Shown here: positions 7,637 to 16,106 of the stretch, in pieces | Numbering within the stretch: position 1 is the first letter of the stretch | How the letters are laid out: each line of letters begins with the position of its first letter | Origin: Planctomycetota bacterium | Lineage (GTDB): Bacteria; Planctomycetota; Planctomycetia; Planctomycetales; Planctomycetaceae | Length of the DNA stretch: 64,000 bases | Direction of reading: 5' to 3' | NCBI GenBank assembly: GCA_014584345.1 | Contig: JACTNB010000033.1 | Coordinates: forward strand, 186,001 to 250,000 | Notes under the pieces: model-generated | The model's database searches: none | Told to the model about the DNA's origin: nothing | The model's input: only the letters and a program-made list of their open reading frames with translations | Position numbers and translations under genes: made by a program

Positions 7637-8443
7637 ATGGCTGATCAATTCCCCGTTGAAGAGAATCCAGAAAATCGTTGCTCCGAGTCCGAGGAAACCT
7701 TGCTGGAAAAGGCGCGTGGAGCGTTATCGAATTGTAATTGGATCGTTGGCGAATGCGCTGCATTGTGGACCGATCGCTACGCCCGAGGCCGCACCGACGC
7801 GGAATTTGGCGCCCTAGTCGGGTTGACATCCGACCAGGTATTTCAGCGTCGCCGCGTCTGGCAAACCTTTCATGACGTCAAGGATTTGTACGCGGGCTTG
7901 AAATGGTCGCACTTTTACGTGGCCTTGAATTGGGACGATGCATCGGAGTGCCTGAGTTGGGCCAGGGAAAATCAGGCAACGGTTTCGGAAATGCGCGCCT
8001 GGCGGCGGTCCATTCATGGAGAGGATCTGACGCTCGAACCGGATTCGATGGTGTTGCAGGCGCTGGATTACGACAATACCCCAGTCCGGGGCACCCAGGA
8101 AGGTTCGTTCGAGCATGAGGACGTCCCTTTTGAACCTAACACGTCCGGGAGTTCCGCTGGCACTTTGGCCGAGGCGACACCTTATGCACCCTTTCGCAAG
8201 GATGCCCGCGGCGCGGCTTTCGAGCCTGGGGAAGCGGTAGCGCAGGGAACCGTGGTGAGGCCGGACAGCGCGGAGTTGTCGCCGCTACGCATTGTGAAAC
8301 GGGCGATTGGGGGTATGAAACGCCTGCAAAGTCAACTCGCGGAGTTAAGTGACGACGATTTTCAGTCGTTGACTCCCGATGTTATTAACCAGCTGTGGGA
8401 TGCGTACGACGACTTGGGACGTGAGATCAAACGACAAAATTAG
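7637..8443 (+). CDS. Conserved hypothetical protein with ParB/HTH-like N-terminal region
   Basis: 268 residues from the ATG at 7637. Residues about 20-130 are helical and include ALVGLTSDQVFQRRRVWQTF, followed by YAGLKWSHFYVALNW and ARENQATVSEMRAWRR. That order (a helix-turn-helix-like stretch, then a 'gLsWsHf...A' phrase) resembles the helical region after the HTH in ParB-type and phage-associated DNA-binding proteins. The middle (about 130-215) is low-complexity, Pro/Gly/Glu-rich and probably disordered, and the C-terminal 50 residues are again helical. DNA binding is an inference from these phrases only. It is followed 19 bases later by the HtrA gene, so the two may be co-transcribed. Confidence 0.6.
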   Translation: MADQFPVEENPENRCSESEETLLEKARGALSNCNWIVGECAALWTDRYARGRTDAEFGALVGLTSDQVFQRRRVWQTFHDVKDLYAGLKWSHFYVALNWDDASECLSWARENQATVSEMRAWRRSIHGEDLTLEPDSMVLQALDYDNTPVRGTQEGSFEHEDVPFEPNTSGSSAGTLAEATPYAPFRKDARGAAFEPGEAVAQGTVVRPDSAELSPLRIVKRAIGGMKRLQSQLAELSDDDFQSLTPDVINQLWDAYDDLGREIKRQN

Positions 8444-8462
8444 CAAATGGCGAAGAAAGCCC

Positions 8463-9650
8463 ATGCCTGTGTCCGATGTCAGCCCCGAGTTCTCCGGGCC
8501 ATCACGGAAGATCAACACTGATTCCCCAGGGAAGGGAAGCGCGCCGAGTGTCAACGGCTGGTTGGTTTTGGCCTTGCTGGTGTGTGGTTTTGCCTTGCTG
8601 GTACGAGATTTCTATCCGTCTCCACTTTATCTATTCGATCCTGATGCCAGGCCTCGTCCGGTCATTCCGCGGGGATCGCTGGCGGAAGATGAAAAAACCA
8701 CGATTGAAATCTTCAATCGGGCATCGCTGTCCGTTGTGTATGTGATGACGGCGAATCTCGCCACTTCGAACTTCAATTTCAACGTCATGGAGGCCCCGCT
8801 AGGCTCGGGGACGGGATTCATCTGGGACGAACAAGGATACATTGTCACGAACTACCATGTGGTACACGATGCACAGAAGTTTCGGGTCACGCTGGCCGAC
8901 AATACCACGCACGAGGCCGTCTATGTGGGGGGCGAGCCTTCGAAGGATATTGCAGTGCTTCGGATTGACCCACGAAAACTGCGTCTGCAGCCGATTCAAC
9001 TCGGGAGTTCCTCCGATTTGCAGGTCGGCCAGAAGGTGTTTGCCATCGGGAGTCCGTTCGGACTGGATCAAACCTTGACCACGGGCGTGATTAGCGGACT
9101 GGGGCGGGAAATCAACGCGATGAACGGACGGGTCATTCATGGTGTCATTCAGACCGATGCCGCGATTAATCCCGGAAATTCGGGTGGGCCGCTGCTGGAC
9201 AGCGCGGGCCTGCTGATCGGCGTGAACACGGCAATTTATAGCCCGTCGGGGACATCGGCGGGAATCGGTTTTGCCGTCCCTGCCGACATCTTGAACCGGA
9301 TTGTGCCCTCGCTGATCAAAAGTGGCCGTGTCATTCGTCCGGGGTTGGGTGTGTATATCTTTGATGACGCCACCGTGAAACGTCGTCTGGGGAAAGCGGG
9401 TGTGCTGGTGCGGGCCGTTGCACCCGGTTCGGCCGCCGAAACAGCAGGCTTGCAAGGGACCACTTATAATCAGGAGGGGGAACTGGTACTGGGGGATTTA
9501 ATCGTGGGCGTGGATGATTCCCCGGTCACGTCGCAAGCCGATCTGTTTGATCTGCTGGAACGGAAGGAAGCAGGTGACGTGGTAACCGTCGTGGTAGAGC
9601 GAAGAGGTGAAATCCTGCGGTTGCAGACCGAATTGCAACTTATTCAGTAA
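8463..9650 (+). CDS. HtrA/DegP-family serine protease (S1C) with one PDZ domain
   Basis: 395 residues from the ATG at 8463. A membrane anchor lies at about residues 33-48 (LVLALLVCGFALLV), so the protease domain faces the periplasm. The catalytic triad is clear: H122 in TNYHVVHD, D152 in SKDIAVL and S230 in INPGNSGGPLL, with the substrate loop FAIGSPFGLDQTLT before it. A PDZ domain follows from about residue 290 (RPGLGVYIF ... LGDLIVGVDDSPV). It would degrade or refold misfolded envelope proteins. An earlier in-frame ATG at 8379 lies inside the upstream gene and lacks merit. Genes of this type with a single PDZ are DegS/DegQ-like; which one cannot be decided here. Confidence 0.93.
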   Translation: MPVSDVSPEFSGPSRKINTDSPGKGSAPSVNGWLVLALLVCGFALLVRDFYPSPLYLFDPDARPRPVIPRGSLAEDEKTTIEIFNRASLSVVYVMTANLATSNFNFNVMEAPLGSGTGFIWDEQGYIVTNYHVVHDAQKFRVTLADNTTHEAVYVGGEPSKDIAVLRIDPRKLRLQPIQLGSSSDLQVGQKVFAIGSPFGLDQTLTTGVISGLGREINAMNGRVIHGVIQTDAAINPGNSGGPLLDSAGLLIGVNTAIYSPSGTSAGIGFAVPADILNRIVPSLIKSGRVIRPGLGVYIFDDATVKRRLGKAGVLVRAVAPGSAAETAGLQGTTYNQEGELVLGDLIVGVDDSPVTSQADLFDLLERKEAGDVVTVVVERRGEILRLQTELQLIQ

Positions 9651-10094
9651 CCGGAGACTTGCGACAGCGAGGGTTACGGAAAACTTTTGTGCCCCCCTGC
9701 TGGAAATTGGCACCTGATGTTCGACTGTACCGAGGAATAACTTTATGATGGACGAAGCGGCGGAATTTGCACCACGGTTTGTCGAATCGCAGTCTGCCCC
9801 CGTGCTGGAATTGGATGATACGGCGTAAGTTGTACAGTCATTCAAGCAGATGTCGAGGTTGTATGGCAGAGTGGGGTCATTTGAGTAGTTGTATCTCGAA
9901 AACGGCAACGGACTGGCAGGCCCCATCAATTTTTATTTTGTTTGTGGCGGAATTTTTCGAAAAATGACTCGAACAAGGATCGGCCAACACACACTGGTGG
10001 AGGCCCTGTGCCATGGTAAATGCCTTGCTTGTTCCTGGGCATCCAGCATCGTTGAGTAATTAAATCGGTATTTCGTCAGTAAGGATCGTTCATC
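9651..10094. other. 444-base gap; one doubtful 27-codon frame
   Basis: Between the HtrA and STAS genes. A 27-codon frame at 9745-9828 (+) has a fair ribosome binding site (GAGGA, 8-9 bases upstream) and an acidic product (MMDEAAEFAPRF...LELDDTA). The same frame continues past the stop for about 19 plausible codons (VVQSFKQMSRLYGRV), so it could be a decayed gene fragment. I see no RNA gene, terminator or repeat. Confidence 0.4.
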
Positions 10095-10469
10095 ATGAGT
10101 CAGCCAGATTCGATTCAAATCGAGAGAATCGGTGATGTTTTCATCGTGACGCTTGGGCCAGGTTATGAATCAATTGAAGGCATGCTCGTCAAGCAGGCTG
10201 AAACGGAGTTGTTGCATGTGATCGAGGATAAGTCTTGCCGGGTCCTGATTTTGAATATGTCTGGCACGCGATTTTTTGGCTCGGCGTTCATTGAGTCTTT
10301 AATTCGTGTCTGGAATCGTCTGAAATCACATCCCGACAGTTGCCTTGCCCTGTATGGACTGCAATCGTATTGCGAAGAAGTGCTCACTGTGACGCATTTG
10401 AATCAGATATGGGGCATTCATCCCGATCGGGAAACAGCCATTGCGGCGTATCAGTCCACCAAAGCATGA
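10095..10469 (+). CDS. STAS-domain protein (anti-sigma factor antagonist-like)
   Basis: 124 residues forming a single STAS domain, like SpoIIAA/RsbV, which bind anti-sigma or other partners and are switched by phosphorylation. The strand-helix order fits: IGDVFIVTLG, a helix from about residue 30, RVLILNMSGTRFFGS, and a helix IESLIRVWNRLKSHP. S63 in FFGSAFIESL sits where the phosphorylated Ser/Thr of the family lies. AAGGA is upstream of the ATG. It has no kinase or sigma gene next to it; the nearest ECF factor is 7 kb away. In Planctomycetes single STAS proteins of this kind are common and their partners are mostly unknown. Confidence 0.85.
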   Translation: MSQPDSIQIERIGDVFIVTLGPGYESIEGMLVKQAETELLHVIEDKSCRVLILNMSGTRFFGSAFIESLIRVWNRLKSHPDSCLALYGLQSYCEEVLTVTHLNQIWGIHPDRETAIAAYQSTKA

Positions 10470-10652
10470 GCCCGTTGTTGTACGTTGCGACAGCATCGGG
10501 TTGAATTTCCGCGGCCAGCGGAGAAGGCGTTGCGAAACAGTCTTTCCCTGCGGTTCCAGGGACTCGACGATCCGGCAACTTCGCGTTAGCATGCGAGAGT
10601 TTGCCGCTTATCGAAACCCACATTTCTCCCGTTGCCGATACTCAGCCGATAC

Positions 10653-11642
10653 ATGAATGCCTTTCAAGACTACTTCAAGAACGGATCGATTCCCTGGACG
10701 AAGACAAATTTGCTGGGGCTGGAGTATTTGTCTGCTGCGGAAATCACCCTGATTCTCGACCAGGCCGCGGAGTTCAAGCGCCTGGGCGCGCTGGGAATCA
10801 CCAAGCATCCCCTGTTGAACGGGGTCGTTGTCGGCAATTTATTTTTCGAGCCTTCGACCCGGACCCGAACCAGTTTCGGCCTGGCCGCCAAACGCCTCTC
10901 CGCCGACACCGTGGATTTCTCTCCGTCGGGCAGTAGTCTTTCGAAGGGGGAATCGTTTCTCGATACGGCGCGCAACATCGAGGCCATGGGGGTTTCGTTG
11001 ATGGTGGTACGCCACAAAACTCCCGGTGCCCCGGAATTTCTTTCTCAACGGATTCAGGCGGGTGTGCTGAATGCCGGGGATGGCACGCACGAGCATCCCA
11101 CCCAGGGCTTGCTCGATCTCATGACGATGCGCGAGCGTTGTGGTTCCCTGGCGGGAAAAACCGTGGCACTGGTGGGAGATATTCGTCATTCACGCGTGGC
11201 CCGATCCAACATCTGGGGGCTGACAAAGCTTGGCGCCAAGGTCATCGTGTGTGGTCCCGCGACCCTCATTCCCCCCCGGATTGAAGAGTTGGGCGTGGAA
11301 GTCTCGTATAATTTTGACGAAATTCTGCCCCGCGTGGACTGCATCAATCTGCTACGGATCCAGTTCGAGCGACAACGGGGAGCCTTCTTCCCTTCCATTC
11401 ATGAATACGCACACCTGTTCGGCATGAACAGCGAGCGACTCGGTCGAGCCAAGGAGGACGTGGTGATACTCGCGCCGGGGCCAATCAATCGGGGAGTCGA
11501 AATCACGCCCGATGTGGCCGATGGTGACCATTCCGTCATTCTCGATCAGGTGAGTAACGGTCTGACGATCCGAATGGCCTGTTTGTACCTGCTCCATTGC
11601 CGGCAAGTAGACCAGGCCTCACGGAGCCCGTGCATAATTTGA
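10653..11642 (+). CDS. pyrB: Aspartate carbamoyltransferase catalytic chain
   Basis: 329 residues. Transfers the carbamoyl group of carbamoyl phosphate to L-aspartate, the committed step of pyrimidine synthesis. The carbamoyl-phosphate loop EPSTRTRTSF (residues 66-75), the SLSKGES loop, DGTHEHPTQGLLDL and the ILAPGPINRGVEI segment are all visible. ATG at 10653 gives the normal N-terminus; a TTG 21 bases upstream is less likely. It is followed after 186 bases by a dihydroorotase-like gene that appears catalytically dead, the same pairing as the PyrB-PyrC' complex of Pseudomonas. No pyrI regulatory-chain gene is visible. Confidence 0.95.
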   Translation: MNAFQDYFKNGSIPWTKTNLLGLEYLSAAEITLILDQAAEFKRLGALGITKHPLLNGVVVGNLFFEPSTRTRTSFGLAAKRLSADTVDFSPSGSSLSKGESFLDTARNIEAMGVSLMVVRHKTPGAPEFLSQRIQAGVLNAGDGTHEHPTQGLLDLMTMRERCGSLAGKTVALVGDIRHSRVARSNIWGLTKLGAKVIVCGPATLIPPRIEELGVEVSYNFDEILPRVDCINLLRIQFERQRGAFFPSIHEYAHLFGMNSERLGRAKEDVVILAPGPINRGVEITPDVADGDHSVILDQVSNGLTIRMACLYLLHCRQVDQASRSPCII

Positions 11643-11726
11643 ACACGGAGGAAACAGTCCTCAAAATGTTGTACCTTCGCTTGAAATGCAATACGCAATC
11701 TGACTGAAAAGCAATACGTAAAATGT

Positions 11727-11750
11727 GGTACGCACAGCGTACCCGACGAA
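11727..11750 (+). repeat. Palindromic repeat, copy 1
   Basis: Seven-base arms GGTACGC and GCGTACC around ACA, followed by CGACGAA. It lies in the pyrB-pyrC' spacer. See the other copies at 17277, 18169 and 35637. Confidence 0.75.
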
Positions 11751-11828
11751 AAGTTCAGAACCTCGCGCAGAATCGGCAGGCCTGATACTTCCGCGGAAAT
11801 TCATCGATATTTTGTTGCCAGGAACTCC

Positions 11829-13112
11829 ATGCCTACTTTGCTGCTCCAACAGGGACGCATCATTGATCCAGCCAGCCAGCGAGATGAAACGGGCTCGTTG
11901 CTGATCGATGGCAACCGGATAGTCGGCATTGTGCCGGCGGATACCGCTGCCGATCGGGTCCTCGATGCCCGTGACAAGATCATCGCCCCGGGCTTGATCG
12001 ATATGCGTGTCTCCCTTCGCGAGCCCGGCAACGAGGAAGACGAAACCATTCTGACCGGAACGGCGGCGGCATTGGCGGGGGGATTCACCACCATTGCCTG
12101 CATGCCCGATACCGATCCCCCGATGGATAACCGCGCCGCCGCTGAGTTTGTTATCCTGCAAGCGGAACGGGCCGGTAATTGCCGCGTCGTTCCGATCGGG
12201 GCGATCACCAAGCAACTCCGGGGAGAAGAACTTGCGGAAATCGCCCAACTGGTCGCCGGTGGAGCCAAGGCATTCAGTGACGCCAAGCGCTCGCTGTCGA
12301 ATTCGGAAGTCATGCGGCGCGCTCTGGAATATACCCGCATGATGAACAAGCCGATTCTGCACCATCCCCAGGTGCCGGAACTTGTCGCCGGCGGAATGAT
12401 GCATGAAGGGTATTATTCCACGCTGCTGGGGATCCCTCCGATGCCCGCCGCTGCCGAAACCATCATGATTCACCGGGATATCGTGCTGGCTGAAATGACC
12501 GATGGCCAGATTCACCTGATGGGTATCAGCACGGCCAAGGGGGTCGAGCAAATTCGCCGGGCGAGAAATCGGGGAATTCGCGTGACGGCGGATGTCACGC
12601 CTCACCATCTGTTTTTTCTGGATGAATCGCTGCGAAACTTTGAATCGAAGTACAAGGTGAATCCACCCTTTCGCACCCAGGCAGATGTGAATGCCCTGCT
12701 GGAAGGCTTGCAGGATGGCACGATCGACGTCATCTGTAGTGATCACCAGCCGTTCGCGGAGGAAAAAGTCTCTTGTGAACTGGACCAGACTCCGTTCGGT
12801 ATCGTGGGGCTGGAAACCCTGTTGCCCGCCTGCATCACCCGGTTGATTACCCCCGGGCTGATGTCCTGGACCAAACTATTGAAGAAGCTGACCATCAATC
12901 CTGCGCGGATTCTGGGCCTGGAATCGGGAACGCTGGCGGAAGGGGCCATTGCCGATATCACAATTATCGACCCCCGGGCCAGTACGTTGATTCAGCCGGA
13001 TCATTTTCGGAGCAAGGGGCGCCGCACCCCCTTCGCGGGCATGAATCTGAATGGCAAGGTGGACACCGTGCTCGTCTCGGGAGCCATTAAATTCACGGCG
13101 ACATCGGCCTAA
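11829..13112 (+). CDS. pyrC': Dihydroorotase-like protein lacking metal ligands (PyrC' type)
   Basis: 427 residues of the class I dihydroorotase/amidohydrolase fold. The family's first metal pair, normally HxH in PGLIDxHxHLREPG, is here R60 and S62 (PGLIDMRVSLREPG). The later His of the 'HVST' block is G232 (IHLMGISTAKG), and the glutamate after the histidine of HCED is gone (LHHPQVPEL). D151, H178/H179, TPHH and D305 (ICSDH) remain. The loss of several ligands together suggests it does not bind the normal zinc pair. In Pseudomonas an inactive PyrC' is a structural partner of PyrB, and I infer the same here from the pyrB-pyrC' order. A separate active dihydroorotase should exist elsewhere in the genome. 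Confidence 0.85.
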   Translation: MPTLLLQQGRIIDPASQRDETGSLLIDGNRIVGIVPADTAADRVLDARDKIIAPGLIDMRVSLREPGNEEDETILTGTAAALAGGFTTIACMPDTDPPMDNRAAAEFVILQAERAGNCRVVPIGAITKQLRGEELAEIAQLVAGGAKAFSDAKRSLSNSEVMRRALEYTRMMNKPILHHPQVPELVAGGMMHEGYYSTLLGIPPMPAAAETIMIHRDIVLAEMTDGQIHLMGISTAKGVEQIRRARNRGIRVTADVTPHHLFFLDESLRNFESKYKVNPPFRTQADVNALLEGLQDGTIDVICSDHQPFAEEKVSCELDQTPFGIVGLETLLPACITRLITPGLMSWTKLLKKLTINPARILGLESGTLAEGAIADITIIDPRASTLIQPDHFRSKGRRTPFAGMNLNGKVDTVLVSGAIKFTATSA

Positions 13113-13212
13113 CTCGTAGTCCACACACAGTAACTCATGCGGTAACGTTTGACTTGAGAAAGTCCCGAAAACGCCCCGCGTCTCCGAGCCGCCCGCACCA
13201 GCGTCGGAGAAT

Positions 13213-13288
13213 GGGTGGGCTGGCAAACTTGCCCCGTTGCCAGATGCGAGCGTGCCAGCCTCATTCCGTGAAACATGCCAACCCACCC
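13213..13288 (+). other. Inverted repeat between convergent genes
   Basis: GGGTGGGCTGGCA (13213-13225) pairs with TGCCAACCCACCC (13276-13288), 13 bp with one mismatch or G-U pair, enclosing a shorter CTGGCAA/TTGCCAG pair (13220-13243). It lies in the 182-base gap between the convergent pyrC' and thioredoxin-like genes. There is no clear T-run on either side, so it may be a two-way terminator or a relic repeat. Confidence 0.35.
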
Positions 13289-13294
13289 GGCGAT

Positions 13295-14311
13295 TCAGTT
13301 GGTGCTGGAGCGATCAAGCCAGGTCTGGGCCTGTTCGGCGGCGGCGGTATCGGGGTAGGCTTCGATCAACTTACGGAGCCGAACGAGGTTCCCCTTGAGT
13401 GCATTGGGATTGCTGGCCAGCGATTTTTCGATGAGCGCGAGGGCTTTAAGGGCGGCCAGTTCCCGTTTCACCCGGTCGTTGGTCGCCAGCGTTTTCAAGT
13501 TCTCGGCCACGTCCTCGGGCAAATCGAATCCGGCGTAGGTGGTGGCCACTTGTTGAAAAGCGTGGTAAGCCTGCCAGTGGTTTTGGTCGGCAAGTGCCTT
13601 TCTGGCAGTGACTAGAAGTGGTTCGGCGAGTTTGAGCACGGCCTCGTTCAATTTGCTGGCGGCATCCCGGATATCGGGCTTAGGAGAATTGAGGTTCCGT
13701 TTCACCTGCGGACCGGCGGCTGCATAATTTCCGAACTCAATCGCGAGCCAGGCGGAGCGGAGGGAAGCAGGGATCTCATCGGGAGGGACCTTCCAGGCTG
13801 CTCCCTTGAGAGCATTCCGCACAGCCTGTTCCGGTTCGGAGTAACTGGCCCGTTGGAAGCGTCCGTTGCCGGTGATATAACCGACCTGCATCACATTCTG
13901 CAAACTGAGTTCCCCCACGTCGGCCAGGCGTTCGAATTCGCGATTGCCATCGACGATGATCGGCCAGTTGAGGCGGACTTCGCGGGCATATTGCTGCACA
14001 CTGGCGCGGGGCGTACCCGAGTTGACCGCAATAAAGACGATCGGTTCTCCCTGATATTTATTCGCCAAGGCAAATAATTCGGGCCATTTGTCTCGGCAGC
14101 GTGGGCAGCCTTCCTCGTAGAACCACAAAAAAGCGGCCTTCCCGCGCAGCGCTTCGCTGGAAATGGGGGGCGAATTGAGCCAGGAACTCTCGTGCGTGGG
14201 GAGCGTAAACCCCGTCCCCTGCCCCAGGGCCGTCGCGGGAAACGATAGTGCCGAGCCTGCCAGCAGGAACAGCAGGAACGTGAAAGAACTCACCCCGTGA
14301 TCACAACGCAT
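13295..14311 (-). CDS. Exported thioredoxin-like protein with C-terminal helical domain
   Basis: 338 residues. A signal peptide covers about residues 1-30. A thioredoxin-like (TlpA/AhpC-type) domain spans about 35-165 and carries C69-P-R-C72 in WFYEEGCPRCRDKWPELF, so it is probably redox active in the periplasm. The rest (about 165-338) is helical, with tetratricopeptide-like spacing (YHAFQQVATTYAGF, LRKLIEAYPDTAAAEQAQTWL). Its role may be thiol exchange on a secreted client, but the client is not known. It lies downstream of a sulfatase gene in the same direction, 190 bases away; a functional link is not shown. Confidence 0.75.
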   Translation of the reverse strand: MRCDHGVSSFTFLLFLLAGSALSFPATALGQGTGFTLPTHESSWLNSPPISSEALRGKAAFLWFYEEGCPRCRDKWPELFALANKYQGEPIVFIAVNSGTPRASVQQYAREVRLNWPIIVDGNREFERLADVGELSLQNVMQVGYITGNGRFQRASYSEPEQAVRNALKGAAWKVPPDEIPASLRSAWLAIEFGNYAAAGPQVKRNLNSPKPDIRDAASKLNEAVLKLAEPLLVTARKALADQNHWQAYHAFQQVATTYAGFDLPEDVAENLKTLATNDRVKRELAALKALALIEKSLASNPNALKGNLVRLRKLIEAYPDTAAAEQAQTWLDRSSTN

Positions 14312-14501
14312 GGCAATCTCCTGGTCTGTTCCGGTTGCCCGTGGCTGCTAGGTAACGCTGGATAGTGCAGCCCTTGAGCATAGCGTGAACCGTCCGCGTT
14401 CGCAAAGAGGGGGCTTGCCGAGAGTGCGAGATCGCAAACCAGCGAACCGCGTCCCCCCTCGATGAATTTCCGCGGAACATGCAGAGACCGGGAGGGAGAG
14501 G

Positions 14502-15974
14502 TTATTCATACCGCCATTTCAATTCCCAGGGGTCCTTGGTGTTTTTCTGGAACTCCTGGAGTTTGTGTTGCAGGCGGGTGAGGGTTGCCTGGTGTTCTGG
14601 CAGATGGGCGAGATTCTTGCCTTCATAGGGATCTGCAGCGATGTCGTAGAGTTCGAAACGGGGCCGGAATTCGTAGTCGTACAGGGTTTTCTGACCGAAG
14701 GTTTTGGATTCCCCCTTCAGAGCCGATTGCCAGGTGGGCGAAGCGAACAGATCGGTGGCGAACGGGTACGGAAGCTGATGTGCGATGTTGAAGATCAGTT
14801 TGTGGTTCCCTTCGATTACGACACGCATGGGATAATACATGGTGATTTCATGGAAGGTGTGGGACAAGTAGGTTTCGTCCCAGCCTTGGGGTTGTTCCTG
14901 TTCCAGGACGGACAGGAAGGAGCGGCCGTGGAACTCGTAGGGGACGGGTTTCCCCCGTTGGGGCTGATCGTTTTCGCCAGGTCGCACGGGTAGCGAAGGA
15001 TTGGGTGTGATGCCACAGAAGTCGAGGATTGTGGGAGTGATGTCGGTCCAATTGATCATGGCGTTCGTGGTCAGGCCGCGTTTTTTCTGGTGCGGGTGGC
15101 GCACGATGAAGGGGAGATTCGCTCCGGGTTGATACAAATTCGTTTTGGCGCCGGGGAAAGGGGGACCATTGTCACTGGTGAAGATGAACAGGGTGTTCTC
15201 GAGCAGGCCATTCTGCTGGAGTACTTGGTAAAGCCGTTGCACTCCCTGATCGACGCGGTTGCAGGCCTGGTAATATTCGGCCAGTTCCTGTCGGACTTCG
15301 ATGGTGTTGGGCAGCCAGGGGGGAACGACCATGTCGGCGGGCTGGAACAGTACGCGTTTCGTTTCGGGATAGGGGTTTTCGCGATCATTAAAGTTAGCGA
15401 AGTTGCCGGGGCCTCCGCCTCGGTGGGGATCGGATGTGCAGAAATACAGAAAGAAGGGGCGTTCGTCGGGTTGTTCGATCCAGCGCCGGGCATTTTCAGC
15501 CATGGCAACCGGATTGCGCGAGCCCCCTTGGATGCCGTCGTTCTCGTAGCTTTCGAAGTAATACACATCTTGGGGAGCCAGGTGATATTTGCCGATGGAG
15601 CAGGTGCGGTAACCGGCCTCGTGGAGATGTTGAGTCAGGGGGCGAACCGAGGCATAGGTGGTAAAATGGCTGTAACCATGGGCATGGCCGTAATGGCCAA
15701 TAGCGTGATTGTGCATTCCCGACATGATCACCGAACGGCTGGCCGAGCAACTGGCCGTGGTGCAATAGGCACGCGTGAATTTGGTTCCCTCGGCAGCCAG
15801 GCGGTCAATACCAGGCGAACGTGCGATGTTGTCGCCATAGGCTCCCAACTGAAACCCGTGATCGTCCGCGACGAAGAGAACCACGTTGCGTTTCTCTGCT
15901 GCTGGGGAATTCGTGCAGCAGGTAATCAAGGCGATCAGCAGGGAGAACCGCAGTGTGCCAGAGGAGGTTTTCAT
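14502..15974 (-). CDS. Sulfatase (N-sulfoglucosamine sulfohydrolase-like)
   Basis: 490 residues with a signal peptide at 1-26. The formylglycine motif is C76-S-A-S-R, the CxASR variant of CxPSR, so it needs a formylglycine-generating enzyme; none is visible in this window. DDHG near residue 38 and TSDNG near residue 270 are calcium-binding blocks. The phrase GAYGDNIARSPGIDRLAAEG resembles heparan N-sulfatase-type enzymes. It would remove sulfate from a polysaccharide in the periplasm or outside. Planctomycetes carry many sulfatases for marine and plant polysaccharides; the substrate cannot be read here. It starts divergently from the ABC permease gene at 16107. Confidence 0.9.
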   Translation of the reverse strand: MKTSSGTLRFSLLIALITCCTNSPAAEKRNVVLFVADDHGFQLGAYGDNIARSPGIDRLAAEGTKFTRAYCTTASCSASRSVIMSGMHNHAIGHYGHAHGYSHFTTYASVRPLTQHLHEAGYRTCSIGKYHLAPQDVYYFESYENDGIQGGSRNPVAMAENARRWIEQPDERPFFLYFCTSDPHRGGGPGNFANFNDRENPYPETKRVLFQPADMVVPPWLPNTIEVRQELAEYYQACNRVDQGVQRLYQVLQQNGLLENTLFIFTSDNGPPFPGAKTNLYQPGANLPFIVRHPHQKKRGLTTNAMINWTDITPTILDFCGITPNPSLPVRPGENDQPQRGKPVPYEFHGRSFLSVLEQEQPQGWDETYLSHTFHEITMYYPMRVVIEGNHKLIFNIAHQLPYPFATDLFASPTWQSALKGESKTFGQKTLYDYEFRPRFELYDIAADPYEGKNLAHLPEHQATLTRLQHKLQEFQKNTKDPWELKWRYE

Positions 15975-16106
15975 GGGGATTGCCTTCCAGATCCTGGGAG
16001 TTCAGCAACAGGACGAGGTGAAAAGTTGATGGAATCTCGCTACATTCGTGGCAGCCGCATACAATAAGCGGAGATTGATGTCTCATGCAACAGTTTGGGA
16101 AGGCTG

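Noticed and set aside
11829..13112. A catalytically active dihydroorotase or hydantoinase
   Set aside because: The metal-binding HxH and other ligands are missing, so I prefer an inactive PyrC'-type partner of PyrB.
13113..13143. A further copy of the palindromic repeat after pyrC'
   Set aside because: Similarity is weak and the arms do not pair; I mention it only as a possible decayed copy.
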